NCBI GenBank assembly: GCA_026417175.1
Contig: JAOADT010000019.1
Coordinates: 1-39,355 of the forward strand
DNA from: Deltaproteobacteria bacterium
Lineage (GTDB): Bacteria > Desulfobacterota > Syntrophorhabdia > Syntrophorhabdales > JANXAF01
DNA: 39,355 nucleotides
Reading direction: 5' to 3'
Under the pieces are notes generated by a model. The model saw only the letters and a program-made list of their open reading frames with translations, was not told where the DNA came from and did no database searches. How positions within the stretch are numbered: position 1 is the first letter of the stretch; each line of letters begins with the position of its first letter. This document shows, piece by piece, positions 32,246 through 39,089 of this stretch. The position numbers were made by a program, and so were the translations under genes.

Positions 32246-32539
32246 TTAACCGCCTGCAAGCGGTTCCATAAATATTTCCACGTGAACTAAATCGTTCTGG
32301 TTGAGTCTTGTCTTTAGGCCGTAAGGGAGATTGAAATGGCTAATACCATTAAGGTAAACGTACTTCAAATCCTCACCCATTTCACCATTATTGGTGAGTT
32401 TTAAATGGGGAAGTCTCTCGTTCAGCCTGCAAAGAAGCTCTAAAAGTGTGTTATTTTCTGCATCAAGGTCAATCTCCGTGGGAACCGAGTTGTTCCCCAA
32501 CGAAACGAAGTTTGTACTTATATTTACTCTGATTTTCAT
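32246..32539 (-). CDS. MoaD/ThiS-like sulfur carrier
   Basis: This ubiquitin-like protein of about 97 residues ends in LAGG, the di-glycine tail that receives sulfur as a thiocarboxylate. The fold is suggested by the KIRVNIST opening and YVYLNGISHFNLPYGLKTRL, followed by NQNDLVHVEIFMEP. MoaD-type carriers supply sulfur to the pterin of molybdenum or tungsten cofactor, and related carriers to thiamine or tungsten enzymes. I chose ATG 32539; the TTG at 32581 is the -35 hexamer of its promoter. It is the first gene of the operon with iscU and the NifS-like gene, and is divergent from the tungstate regulator. Confidence 0.85.
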   Translation of the reverse strand: MKIRVNISTNFVSLGNNSVPTEIDLDAENNTLLELLCRLNERLPHLKLTNNGEMGEDLKYVYLNGISHFNLPYGLKTRLNQNDLVHVEIFMEPLAGG

Positions 32540-32552
32540 AAGTTTCTTATAA

Positions 32553-32581
32553 ATTTTATCGCTTTTTTCCGTCCTTTTCAA
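32553..32581 (-). promoter_or_regulatory. Promoter of the MoaD-IscU-NifS-like operon
   Basis: On the minus strand TTGAAA (32581-32576) and TAAAAT (32558-32553) are separated by 17 nt. The predicted start near 32546 leaves 7 nt before ATG 32539. The same six bases read TTTCAA on the plus strand and can serve as a weak -35 for the divergent regulator gene. Confidence 0.55.
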
Positions 32582-32604
32582 TCCTCATATTTTTGGCTTA
32601 TAAT
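32576..32604 (+). promoter_or_regulatory. Promoter of the HTH-binding-protein regulator
   Basis: A perfect TATAAT (32599-32604) lies 17 nt after TTTCAA (32576-32581), a weak -35 hexamer. The predicted start near 32611 is two bases before ATG 32613. Confidence 0.5.
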
Positions 32605-32612
32605 TTACAAAA

Positions 32613-33485
32613 ATGGAAATCTTATCGACAAAGGAAATTGCAAAGTACCTGAGAATAAACGAAAAAAAGGTTTATGCTCTAGTTCAAGAGGGTAAGATCC
32701 CGCACTTGAAAATTGGGGGTAAAATCGGATTTCCCAAAGAACTTATTGATAGGTGGATAATTGAGAAAGCACAAGGCGAAAAAGATCTACTTATTTCCGG
32801 AAGCGATGACCCTCTTTTTAGACTTATAATAGATTCTTTCAACAAGGAAAATGATGAAGCCATTGCCTTTTATGCCCCTGTTGGTAGCCTGAAAGGGCTT
32901 GAGCTTTTAGATGCCAAAAGGGCAAGGATGGCTTGCTGTCATGTTTTGGATTTAGATACAGGCGAATATACCCCTTCCTATGTCAAAAGATACCTAAAAG
33001 GCAGCGATTTTATTGTTATTGAGCTTTTTAAGCGAAGACAGGGTCTTCTTCTGAAAAAAGGGAATCCCCTAGGCATTAAAAATCTAAGAGATCTGGCAAC
33101 AAAAAAGGCTTCTTTCGTGAATAGGAACAGAGAATCTGGAACAAGGCTTCTTTTTGATTTTCTTCTAAAAAGATACAAAGTTGATCCTGAATCCATAACC
33201 GGCTACGAAAGAGAAGTAGAGTCTCACATTAAAGCTGGTCTTTTTGTGCTTAAAGGATTGGTTGACTGTAGTTTCGGGATAGAGTATGTAGCTTACTTGC
33301 TCGATTTAGACTTTGTCCCGCTTTTTTTGGAAAGATTTGATATTGTAATACCTCGGGAGATTTATTTGAGGCCAGTGACAAAAAGCTTTGTCTCATACTT
33401 TGAGCAACCGCAGATTCTAAAGATCGCGAGAGAATATCCAGGATACGAGTTGGAAGGTTCTGGAAGAATAATATTCGAGTTTTAG
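32613..33485 (+). CDS. HTH regulator with periplasmic-binding-protein-like sensor domain
   Basis: The 290-residue protein joins an N-terminal excisionase-type helix-turn-helix (residues 1-50: STKEIAKYLRINEKKVYAL, then GKIPHLKIGGKIGFP). A PBP-like ligand domain (about 58-285) follows. The domain holds blocks such as FYAPVGSLKGLELLDA and ASFVNRNRESGTRLLFDFL, a pattern also seen in molybdate-type binding domains. No signal peptide is present, so it is cytoplasmic. Its placement directly upstream of tupABC suggests it senses tungstate or molybdate and controls uptake and the divergent sulfur operon. This is a one-component design, unlike ModE. The ligand is inferred. Confidence 0.87.
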   Translation: MEILSTKEIAKYLRINEKKVYALVQEGKIPHLKIGGKIGFPKELIDRWIIEKAQGEKDLLISGSDDPLFRLIIDSFNKENDEAIAFYAPVGSLKGLELLDAKRARMACCHVLDLDTGEYTPSYVKRYLKGSDFIVIELFKRRQGLLLKKGNPLGIKNLRDLATKKASFVNRNRESGTRLLFDFLLKRYKVDPESITGYEREVESHIKAGLFVLKGLVDCSFGIEYVAYLLDLDFVPLFLERFDIVIPREIYLRPVTKSFVSYFEQPQILKIAREYPGYELEGSGRIIFEF

Positions 33486-33518
33486 TAATTTTCTGTCAGT
33501 TTTTGTAATTTTTTTGAC
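33485..33518 (+). repeat. Direct repeat before tupA, possible operator
   Basis: GTAATTTT occurs at 33485-33492 and 33505-33512, with related flanks (CTGTCA and TTTGAC), 20 bp apart. The second copy runs into the -35 of the tupA promoter. A regulator binding there would cover the promoter. Confidence 0.35.
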
Positions 33519-33542
33519 TTTTTCTTCTTTTTTTTGTAAAAT
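33514..33542 (+). promoter_or_regulatory. Promoter of tupABC
   Basis: TTGACT (33514-33519) and TAAAAT (33537-33542) are separated by 17 nt. The predicted start near 33549 lies three bases before ATG 33552 although GGAGAG (33546-33551) could act as a ribosome site if transcription starts earlier. Confidence 0.55.
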
Positions 33543-33551
33543 CCTGGAGAG

Positions 33552-34415
33552 ATGCAATCTAGTAAAAAAAGCTTGGTTTTCTTCTTCCTTTTTTTTACAA
33601 TCCAGTTATACTTTTCTTGCTCCTACACTTTGGCTTCAAAAAAGGGACCGGTTATCTTTGTCACCACGACCAGTGTTTATGATTCTGGACTTCTCGAAGA
33701 GCTAATCCCTCTCTTTGAAAGGGAAAAAGGTTATGTAGTCAAGACAATAGCAGTAGGTTCTGGTCAAGCAATAGTACTTGGGAAAAGAAAAGAAGCGGAT
33801 ATTTTACTTGTCCATTCTCCAGAAGAAGAAAAAGAATTTATGGTTAAAGGTTTCGGTTCGAGAAGAAGAACAATTATGTACAATTATTTTGTTGTGGTTG
33901 GCCCAAAAAATGACCCCTGTGGAATTACAACTACAAGAACTGCAAAAGAGGCTTTGAGAAAGATAGCAGAAAGAAAGTGTATTTTTCTTTCCAGAGGGGA
34001 TAATTCAGGTACACACATGGTAGAGAAGAGATTGTGGTCTGAAATTGGTATAGATCCATCAAAAGAGAATTGGTACCAGGAGACGGGTCAAGGAATGGGA
34101 CTCACTCTCAAGATGGCATTTGACAAGGGTGCTTATACCTTATCAGACAGTGCAACTTATTTAATTTTTAGTAAGGCCTTAAAAACAAACCTTTCTTTCG
34201 TAAAAGACGAAAGGCTTCTGAATATCTATAGCGTTTTAGAGGTAAAACCATCTATGTCAGGCAGATCTAACCCGGATGGAGCTCGGGCTCTTTCCGACTT
34301 TCTGATTTCAGATAGGATTCAGCGGATCATAGGTAATTTTGGAAAGGACAAATACGGTTCTTCACTTTTTATCCCCTGCGCAAGAAAGAAAATGGAATTA
34401 GAAAAATGGAGATAA
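33552..34415 (+). CDS. tupA: Tungstate-binding protein TupA
   Basis: The protein begins with a signal sequence that may be a lipoprotein signal (YFSC) or cleaved near TLA. The mature part opens with TTTSVYDSGLLEELIPLFE, the TupA signature that places two threonines and a serine around the oxyanion. GSGQAIVLGKRKEADILLVH and SRGDNSGTHMVEKRLW are also family blocks. It binds tungstate with high affinity in the periplasm. It precedes tupB and tupC with overlaps, so the three form one operon. Confidence 0.93.
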   Translation: MQSSKKSLVFFFLFFTIQLYFSCSYTLASKKGPVIFVTTTSVYDSGLLEELIPLFEREKGYVVKTIAVGSGQAIVLGKRKEADILLVHSPEEEKEFMVKGFGSRRRTIMYNYFVVVGPKNDPCGITTTRTAKEALRKIAERKCIFLSRGDNSGTHMVEKRLWSEIGIDPSKENWYQETGQGMGLTLKMAFDKGAYTLSDSATYLIFSKALKTNLSFVKDERLLNIYSVLEVKPSMSGRSNPDGARALSDFLISDRIQRIIGNFGKDKYGSSLFIPCARKKMELEKWR

Positions 34416-35104
34416 TATTTGATGGAATAAAAAAAGCATTCATACTTATCTCTAATTTGAATTCCGAAGTTTCAGATGTGACTCTTCTTTCAATTAAGGT
34501 GTCGGGTATAGCTACGATTGTAAGTGTTTTCTTTGGTATTCTTATAGGAGCCTTTCTTGCGCTTACTAATTTTCCGGGAAGAAGGATTCTTGTTGCATTA
34601 GTAAACACGGGGATGGGAGTTCCCCCGGTTGTGGTGGGGCTCGTAATAACGATGTTTCTTTGGAGGAATGGTCCCTTTGGTTTTTTGGAGATCCTCTACA
34701 CTCCATGGGCTATCATTCTTGCACAGATTCTGATAGCCACACCTATTGTTTCCGGAATCACATTGGCCGGTATCCAGCATGTTCCCGGAAAGCTTAAAAT
34801 TCAGATAAAAGCCCTCGGAGCGACAAGAATTCAGTTCGTCCTCTTACTTTTGAGAGAGACTAGATTTTCCCTTTTTGCCGCAACAATGGCCGGTTTTGGT
34901 GGGGTTATATCCGAGGTGGGTGCTTCCATGATGGTGGGTGGAAATATTAAGGGGTACACGCGTGTCCTTACAACAGCCACTGTTCTCGAAACGAGCAGGG
35001 GAAACTTCGATATGGCTATGGCTTTAAGTGTCATTCTTTTTTGCCTCACATTCATCATCAATCAGCTTTTAACTTTTGTACAGCAAAGGGAGAGAAGAAA
35101 GTAA
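34406..35104 (+). CDS. tupB: Tungstate ABC transporter permease TupB
   Basis: The 232-residue membrane protein has about five to six helices, for example LLSIKVSGIATIVSVFFGIL, and VLVALVNTGMGVPPVVVGLV-like segments. The EAA loop is visible as KALGATRIQFVLLLLRET, the site that meets TupC. The GGVISEVGASMMVGGN motif is typical of tungstate permeases. It overlaps tupA by 10 bases and tupC by one base (TAATG). Confidence 0.93.
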   Translation: MEIIFDGIKKAFILISNLNSEVSDVTLLSIKVSGIATIVSVFFGILIGAFLALTNFPGRRILVALVNTGMGVPPVVVGLVITMFLWRNGPFGFLEILYTPWAIILAQILIATPIVSGITLAGIQHVPGKLKIQIKALGATRIQFVLLLLRETRFSLFAATMAGFGGVISEVGASMMVGGNIKGYTRVLTTATVLETSRGNFDMAMALSVILFCLTFIINQLLTFVQQRERRK

Positions 35105-36180
35105 TGGTGCTCCTTAAAGCTGAAAACTTAAAAATAGAAATAAGAGGGAAGACAATCCTGGATGTTAAAAATCTAGAGGTTAATGATAATGAAGTCTTAT
35201 GTGTAATTGGACCAAATGGAGCAGGTAAGACAAGCCTCCTTATGGCTTTATCTCTCCTTATAAAACCCGTTAAAGGGAGGCTTTTTTATAAAGGCAAGGA
35301 GGTGGGAAAAGAGCTGGACATCATCAGTTTCAGAAGAAGAATGTCGCTAGTTCTTCAAGAACCCCTACTCCTTGATACAACAGTTTTTGAAAACGTAGCT
35401 TCGGGTTTGAAAATAAGAGGCCTAAAAAAAAAGGAAATAAAGGAACGCACTGAGAAGTATCTGGACTTTTTTAAGATTAAAGAACTCAAAGAAAGAAACG
35501 CCCATACACTTTCTAGTGGAGAAGCACAAAGAGTAAGTTTAGCCAGAGCTTATGCCACTGAGCCAGATATTCTTCTTCTTGATGAGCCTTTTTCATCAGT
35601 AGATACGCATACAAAAGAGTCTCTTATTCAGGACTTTTTAAGGCTGAGAGAGATAGTAAGTACAGGTGTAATTTTCGCTACGCACGATAGAGAAGAAGTA
35701 CTCCGACTTGCGGATAGGCTATGCGTACTAAAAGAAGGTCACATTGTTGACGTTGGGAAGGTAGAAGAGGTGATGAATGACCCAAAGGATGAATGGGTTG
35801 CTTCATTTTTCGGTTTAGAAACGATTCTTTACGGTAATATAGTGGGCAAGGCAGACGGTGGTTACTTGGTGAGGGTGTCTGGAAAGAATATCGAGGTAGC
35901 AACCAAAGAGATAGTCTCAAAAAATGTACTTTTATGCATAAGACCAGAAAACGTAACAATTTTTACTTCTGAGCCCTCTCACGTTTCTTCACGAAATCTG
36001 TTTTTGGGAAAGGTTGTGGAGATCTATCCGGTAGGTTATCATTACAAAGTCAGGATAGACTGCGGTTTTCCACTGTGGGCTTTTGTAACAAAGAATTCTT
36101 TAGTAAATCTTGACCTCAATAGGGGAAAAAAAGTGTACGCCTCATTTAAAGCTACATCAATTAGAGTCATTGAGAGATAA
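35104..36180 (+). CDS. tupC: Tungstate ABC transporter ATPase TupC
   Basis: The ATPase has Walker A GPNGAGKTS (residues 36-44), the signature LSSGEAQRVSLARA and Walker B ILLLDEPFSSVD. A C-terminal domain (about 245-358) resembles a TOBE-like oxyanion regulatory domain (IVGKADGGYLVRVSG, then LLCIRPENVTIF). I chose ATG 35104, which overlaps the tupB stop by one base; a start at 35041 would add 21 unrelated residues. It ends 3 bases before the convergent MFS gene, with no terminator in between. Confidence 0.93.
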   Translation: MVLLKAENLKIEIRGKTILDVKNLEVNDNEVLCVIGPNGAGKTSLLMALSLLIKPVKGRLFYKGKEVGKELDIISFRRRMSLVLQEPLLLDTTVFENVASGLKIRGLKKKEIKERTEKYLDFFKIKELKERNAHTLSSGEAQRVSLARAYATEPDILLLDEPFSSVDTHTKESLIQDFLRLREIVSTGVIFATHDREEVLRLADRLCVLKEGHIVDVGKVEEVMNDPKDEWVASFFGLETILYGNIVGKADGGYLVRVSGKNIEVATKEIVSKNVLLCIRPENVTIFTSEPSHVSSRNLFLGKVVEIYPVGYHYKVRIDCGFPLWAFVTKNSLVNLDLNRGKKVYASFKATSIRVIER

Positions 36181-36183
36181 CGC

Positions 36184-37353
36184 TCAAATCCGCTGGCCGT
36201 CTGACTTAGGTGGATAGTCCACCATAAGTCCTATCAAAAAAGCCAGAAGGGGAAGGAAACATATTACTCGTATTGTAAAAGGTACTCCCCATCTGTCTGC
36301 GATGGCACCAAGAAGTGTGAGACCCAAACCTGCTGCGCTTATTGTTAGGCCTACCATAATTCCAGAAGCCATACCCAGATGTTTGGGAAGAAGGATCTGT
36401 CCCATGACTGTGGTAGTCCCAAAAGACGAGATAAGTACCATCCCTGCTAATGCAAGAAGTAGGAACGTCCAGTACCCACCAGTATGAAAGAAGAGATTAA
36501 GCAACATGGAAGATATGATAAGCGTTGTGAGAAGAAATCTTTTGTGACCCAATCGGTCTGCTACAACCCCGCCTATTAAAGTTCCAACTGCGCCCGATAA
36601 CAAAAAAGTTGTTGCAAGCTTTCCCGCGTGCAAAGGGTTCCCTTTAAGGTAATTTATGTAGTAAAATGGAATGTAAGTTGCCATTCCAAACTGAGCCCAT
36701 GACCTAATTGTAGAAAGGAGTGCAAGAAGAAAAAAAGAGACCTTCTGCGATCTAGAAATCCGTTTTTCTTCAATTTTTGATTCTTTCTTTTCTTTTTTTT
36801 GTTCGGTCGTTTTTAGTGAGCCAAACAAGATAACCACAAGAAAAGAAACAATTATAGCAGGGATCATAATCACGGGGGTTCCTTTGAGACCCAAATAGGT
36901 GCAAGATGTAATAGCTATAATTGGACCCAACGCAAGCCCAAGGCTTCCACCAAAGGCAAACAATGAAACACCGGTTGCTTTTTTCTCTCCTGTAAAAAAA
37001 TAGGCGACCTTAAACCCTTCAGGATGGAAAAGAGCAACGCCTACACCGCTAATTATGACACATGCCACAAGCACCATGTAATTCGGCGCATATCCGCTAA
37101 GCGCTATTCCTAAACCGGCTATGACAGGAGAAAGGGGGAGTATCCATCGCATGGATCGTCTATCCGAAATGTATCCGAAAAGCGGCTGAATAATAGAAGA
37201 AGAAAGATTCGAGAAAAGAATCACGCTTCCAGCAAGTGTATAAGATAAATTCAACACCTCTCTGAAAAATGGAAGAAGTGCCGGAAGTGAGCCCTGATTT
37301 ATATCGGTTGCTAAATGAGAAAGTGTAAGGATGATTAATTGCTTTTTCTTCAT
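36184..37353 (-). CDS. MFS transporter, fosmidomycin-resistance (Fsr)-like
   Basis: This 389-residue protein has about twelve membrane helices with the Fsr family opening LTLSHLATDINQGSLPALLP and the A-motif-like GYISDRRSMRW. GVALFHPEGFKVAYFF is also an Fsr hallmark. It probably expels a small organic compound. Fsr was named for export of fosmidomycin, an inhibitor of the MEP enzyme DXR, but many members have other substrates. A promoter with TTGACA (37387-37392) and GATAAT (37363-37368), spaced 18 nt, would start the mRNA at about 37356. Confidence 0.88.
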   Translation of the reverse strand: MKKKQLIILTLSHLATDINQGSLPALLPFFREVLNLSYTLAGSVILFSNLSSSIIQPLFGYISDRRSMRWILPLSPVIAGLGIALSGYAPNYMVLVACVIISGVGVALFHPEGFKVAYFFTGEKKATGVSLFAFGGSLGLALGPIIAITSCTYLGLKGTPVIMIPAIIVSFLVVILFGSLKTTEQKKEKKESKIEEKRISRSQKVSFFLLALLSTIRSWAQFGMATYIPFYYINYLKGNPLHAGKLATTFLLSGAVGTLIGGVVADRLGHKRFLLTTLIISSMLLNLFFHTGGYWTFLLLALAGMVLISSFGTTTVMGQILLPKHLGMASGIMVGLTISAAGLGLTLLGAIADRWGVPFTIRVICFLPLLAFLIGLMVDYPPKSDGQRI

Positions 37354-37362
37354 TTGATCTGG

Positions 37363-37392
37363 ATTATCTTAGAAAAGCTTATGTTTTGTCAA
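37363..37392 (-). promoter_or_regulatory. Promoter of the MFS gene
   Basis: TTGACA and GATAAT on the minus strand are 18 nt apart. The predicted start near 37356 is three bases before ATG 37353, and no ribosome site precedes that ATG. Confidence 0.5.
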
Positions 37393-37443
37393 GAATTTTC
37401 AAAAATAGAAAAGCTATTGTAATTTTTATTATTATTATTGCAT

Positions 37444-38328
37444 ATGTGTGAAAATCTGAAGGTGGTGAGACTTTTTGATCCATGGAAATCACAGCTTTGT
37501 AGTTGTCCGGTGAAATACTCTTTGAATCCTTATACTGGATGTGGACATGGTTGTCTTTATTGTTATGTCAGCTATGTCCCAAAATTTTTTAATCCGAGAA
37601 CAAAAAAGGACCTCATCCGATTTATGGAACTGGATATGAGAAAGGTTGAGAAAGGAGCAATCATATCCATTTCGAATTCATCTGATCCTTATCAGCCAAT
37701 AGAGGCTGATTATGGAGAATCAAGAAAGGTTCTAGAGGCCCTAACCAAATATTCTGTACGAATTCTTATTATTACTAAAAGCGCTATGATCCTTAAGGAT
37801 CTCGATATTTTCAGGAAGCTAAAATCAGCGGTTATGCTTACTGTCACCACTTTAAAGAATGATCTTGCACAAAGGTTAGAACCGTTTGCTTCCCCTCCTT
37901 TTAAACGTCTTTACGCTTTAGAAAAACTGGTAGAAAATGGGATCCCCTGTGGAGTAAGGATAGACCCAATCATACCCTGTATTAACGAAGAAGAAGTTGA
38001 AGAGATTGTGAAAGAGGCGAAGGCAAGAGGCGCCTCTCACGTAACAAGCAGTACATACAAGGCGAGGAAACACAATTTTATTCGAATCGTAAGAGAATTT
38101 CCCCAGATCTCAAAAAAACTAAGAAAGCTTTACTTGGAAAACGGCCAGTGGATCAGGGGAACCCTTTATGCACCAGAAGAAATAAGAAGAGAAATAATGG
38201 AAAGAACAAGAGATGCATGTGCTAAATACCAAATGACTTTCTCTACTTGCAGGGAAGGTTTTTACGATCTTAATAACTCAGAATCCTGCGATGGAAGCCA
38301 TCTTATCAATCAGAAAAACCCTCGATGA
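37444..38328 (+). CDS. SPL-family radical SAM protein
   Basis: The 294-residue protein belongs to the radical SAM family related to spore photoproduct lyase. The cluster motif is CGHGCLYCYV after YSLNPYTG, with classic CX3CX2C spacing. ISISNSSDPYQPIEADYGESR is the family hallmark, and GVRIDPIIPCINEEEVEEI follows. Genuine repair of spore photoproduct is unlikely in a Gram-negative; the family has many members of unknown role. I chose ATG 37444; a TTG at 37438 is also in frame. There is no clear Shine-Dalgarno. Its 3' end overlaps the HDAC-type gene by 23 bases. Confidence 0.87.
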   Translation: MCENLKVVRLFDPWKSQLCSCPVKYSLNPYTGCGHGCLYCYVSYVPKFFNPRTKKDLIRFMELDMRKVEKGAIISISNSSDPYQPIEADYGESRKVLEALTKYSVRILIITKSAMILKDLDIFRKLKSAVMLTVTTLKNDLAQRLEPFASPPFKRLYALEKLVENGIPCGVRIDPIIPCINEEEVEEIVKEAKARGASHVTSSTYKARKHNFIRIVREFPQISKKLRKLYLENGQWIRGTLYAPEEIRREIMERTRDACAKYQMTFSTCREGFYDLNNSESCDGSHLINQKNPR

Positions 38329-39061
38329 AAGAACTTACGTTTTTTCCCAGAACAGAATGATTGTATCCTCCTTCTAAAACAGCAAATCTCAACCCTCCGG
38401 ATATTCTTTTGCTTGCTTTTTTTAATAACTCACCTATCTGCTTGAAGTCCTCTACCTCTAGTGTCCCTCCCCAGTCTTTTTTTCCCCTATCAAACCCTGC
38501 AGAGACTGCTAGTATGCCGTAGTCTCTCTCTTTCTCTAAAAACTCCTCAAGGGACTTAAGCTGGCTCAGTCTGTCGCCACCTGGTAAGTGATAATAAGTT
38601 ACATCTTTGCTTCTCTTAAAGATGTTTGCGGTACCATCTCCAAAATGAAGATCAAAATCCACAATTAATGCACTATCTATTTCTCCTTCATTCATCAGCT
38701 TTTTAACGGCAATAGCGACATTATTGAAGTAGCAGAAGCCCCATGCCGATTCATAACCTGCATGGTGTCCAGGTGGTCTTATAACTCCAAAAGAAGATTC
38801 CCCCTCTTTAGCAATTTTAGCGCAAAGGATAGCTCCTCCGGCCGAAAGACTGGCCATCTCGTAAATATGTGGATCTTTCTTTATTCTATCGACATGGGAT
38901 TTTGAGTGGACAAGGGTCAGATCTTCGTATTTTGCCTCTTGCGGTTCGAGAAACTCGAATTTACCCTGTAACTCCCCAATTATCGCTTCCATCCTTCCCG
39001 GCTGGGCTGCCGGATCAGTTGTATAAACTTCTTTGAATTTTTCATGAAATATTATCTTCAT
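38306..39061 (-). CDS. HDAC-family deacetylase (acetoin/acetylpolyamine-type)
   Basis: The 251-residue protein has the zinc-deacetylase motifs: RPPGHHAGYESAWGFCYFNN, then DFDLHFGDGT with the zinc-binding D and H, GFDRGKKDWGG with the second aspartate, and EGGYN near the end. The N-terminal YTTDPAAQPGRMEAI resembles acetylpolyamine amidohydrolases. It is shorter than AcuC or typical HDACs (about 300-400), lacking some insertions. Likely substrates are acetylated small amines or proteins. I chose ATG 39061, preceded by GGAGG, over 39085. The gene ends inside the SPL-family gene. Confidence 0.88.
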   Translation of the reverse strand: MKIIFHEKFKEVYTTDPAAQPGRMEAIIGELQGKFEFLEPQEAKYEDLTLVHSKSHVDRIKKDPHIYEMASLSAGGAILCAKIAKEGESSFGVIRPPGHHAGYESAWGFCYFNNVAIAVKKLMNEGEIDSALIVDFDLHFGDGTANIFKRSKDVTYYHLPGGDRLSQLKSLEEFLEKERDYGILAVSAGFDRGKKDWGGTLEVEDFKQIGELLKKASKRISGGLRFAVLEGGYNHSVLGKNVSSFIEGFSD

Positions 39062-39089
39062 GCCACCTCCAGTATTTTTTATCAAAAAC

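Noticed and set aside
32540-32581. TTG start for the MoaD-like protein at 32581
   Set aside because: The TTG is part of a -35 hexamer (TTGAAA) 17 nt from TAAAAT; the added 14 residues do not match the family.
37423-37440. ATT trinucleotide run before the SPL-family gene
   Set aside because: A short low-complexity run in AT-rich DNA, with no sign of repeat expansion or function.
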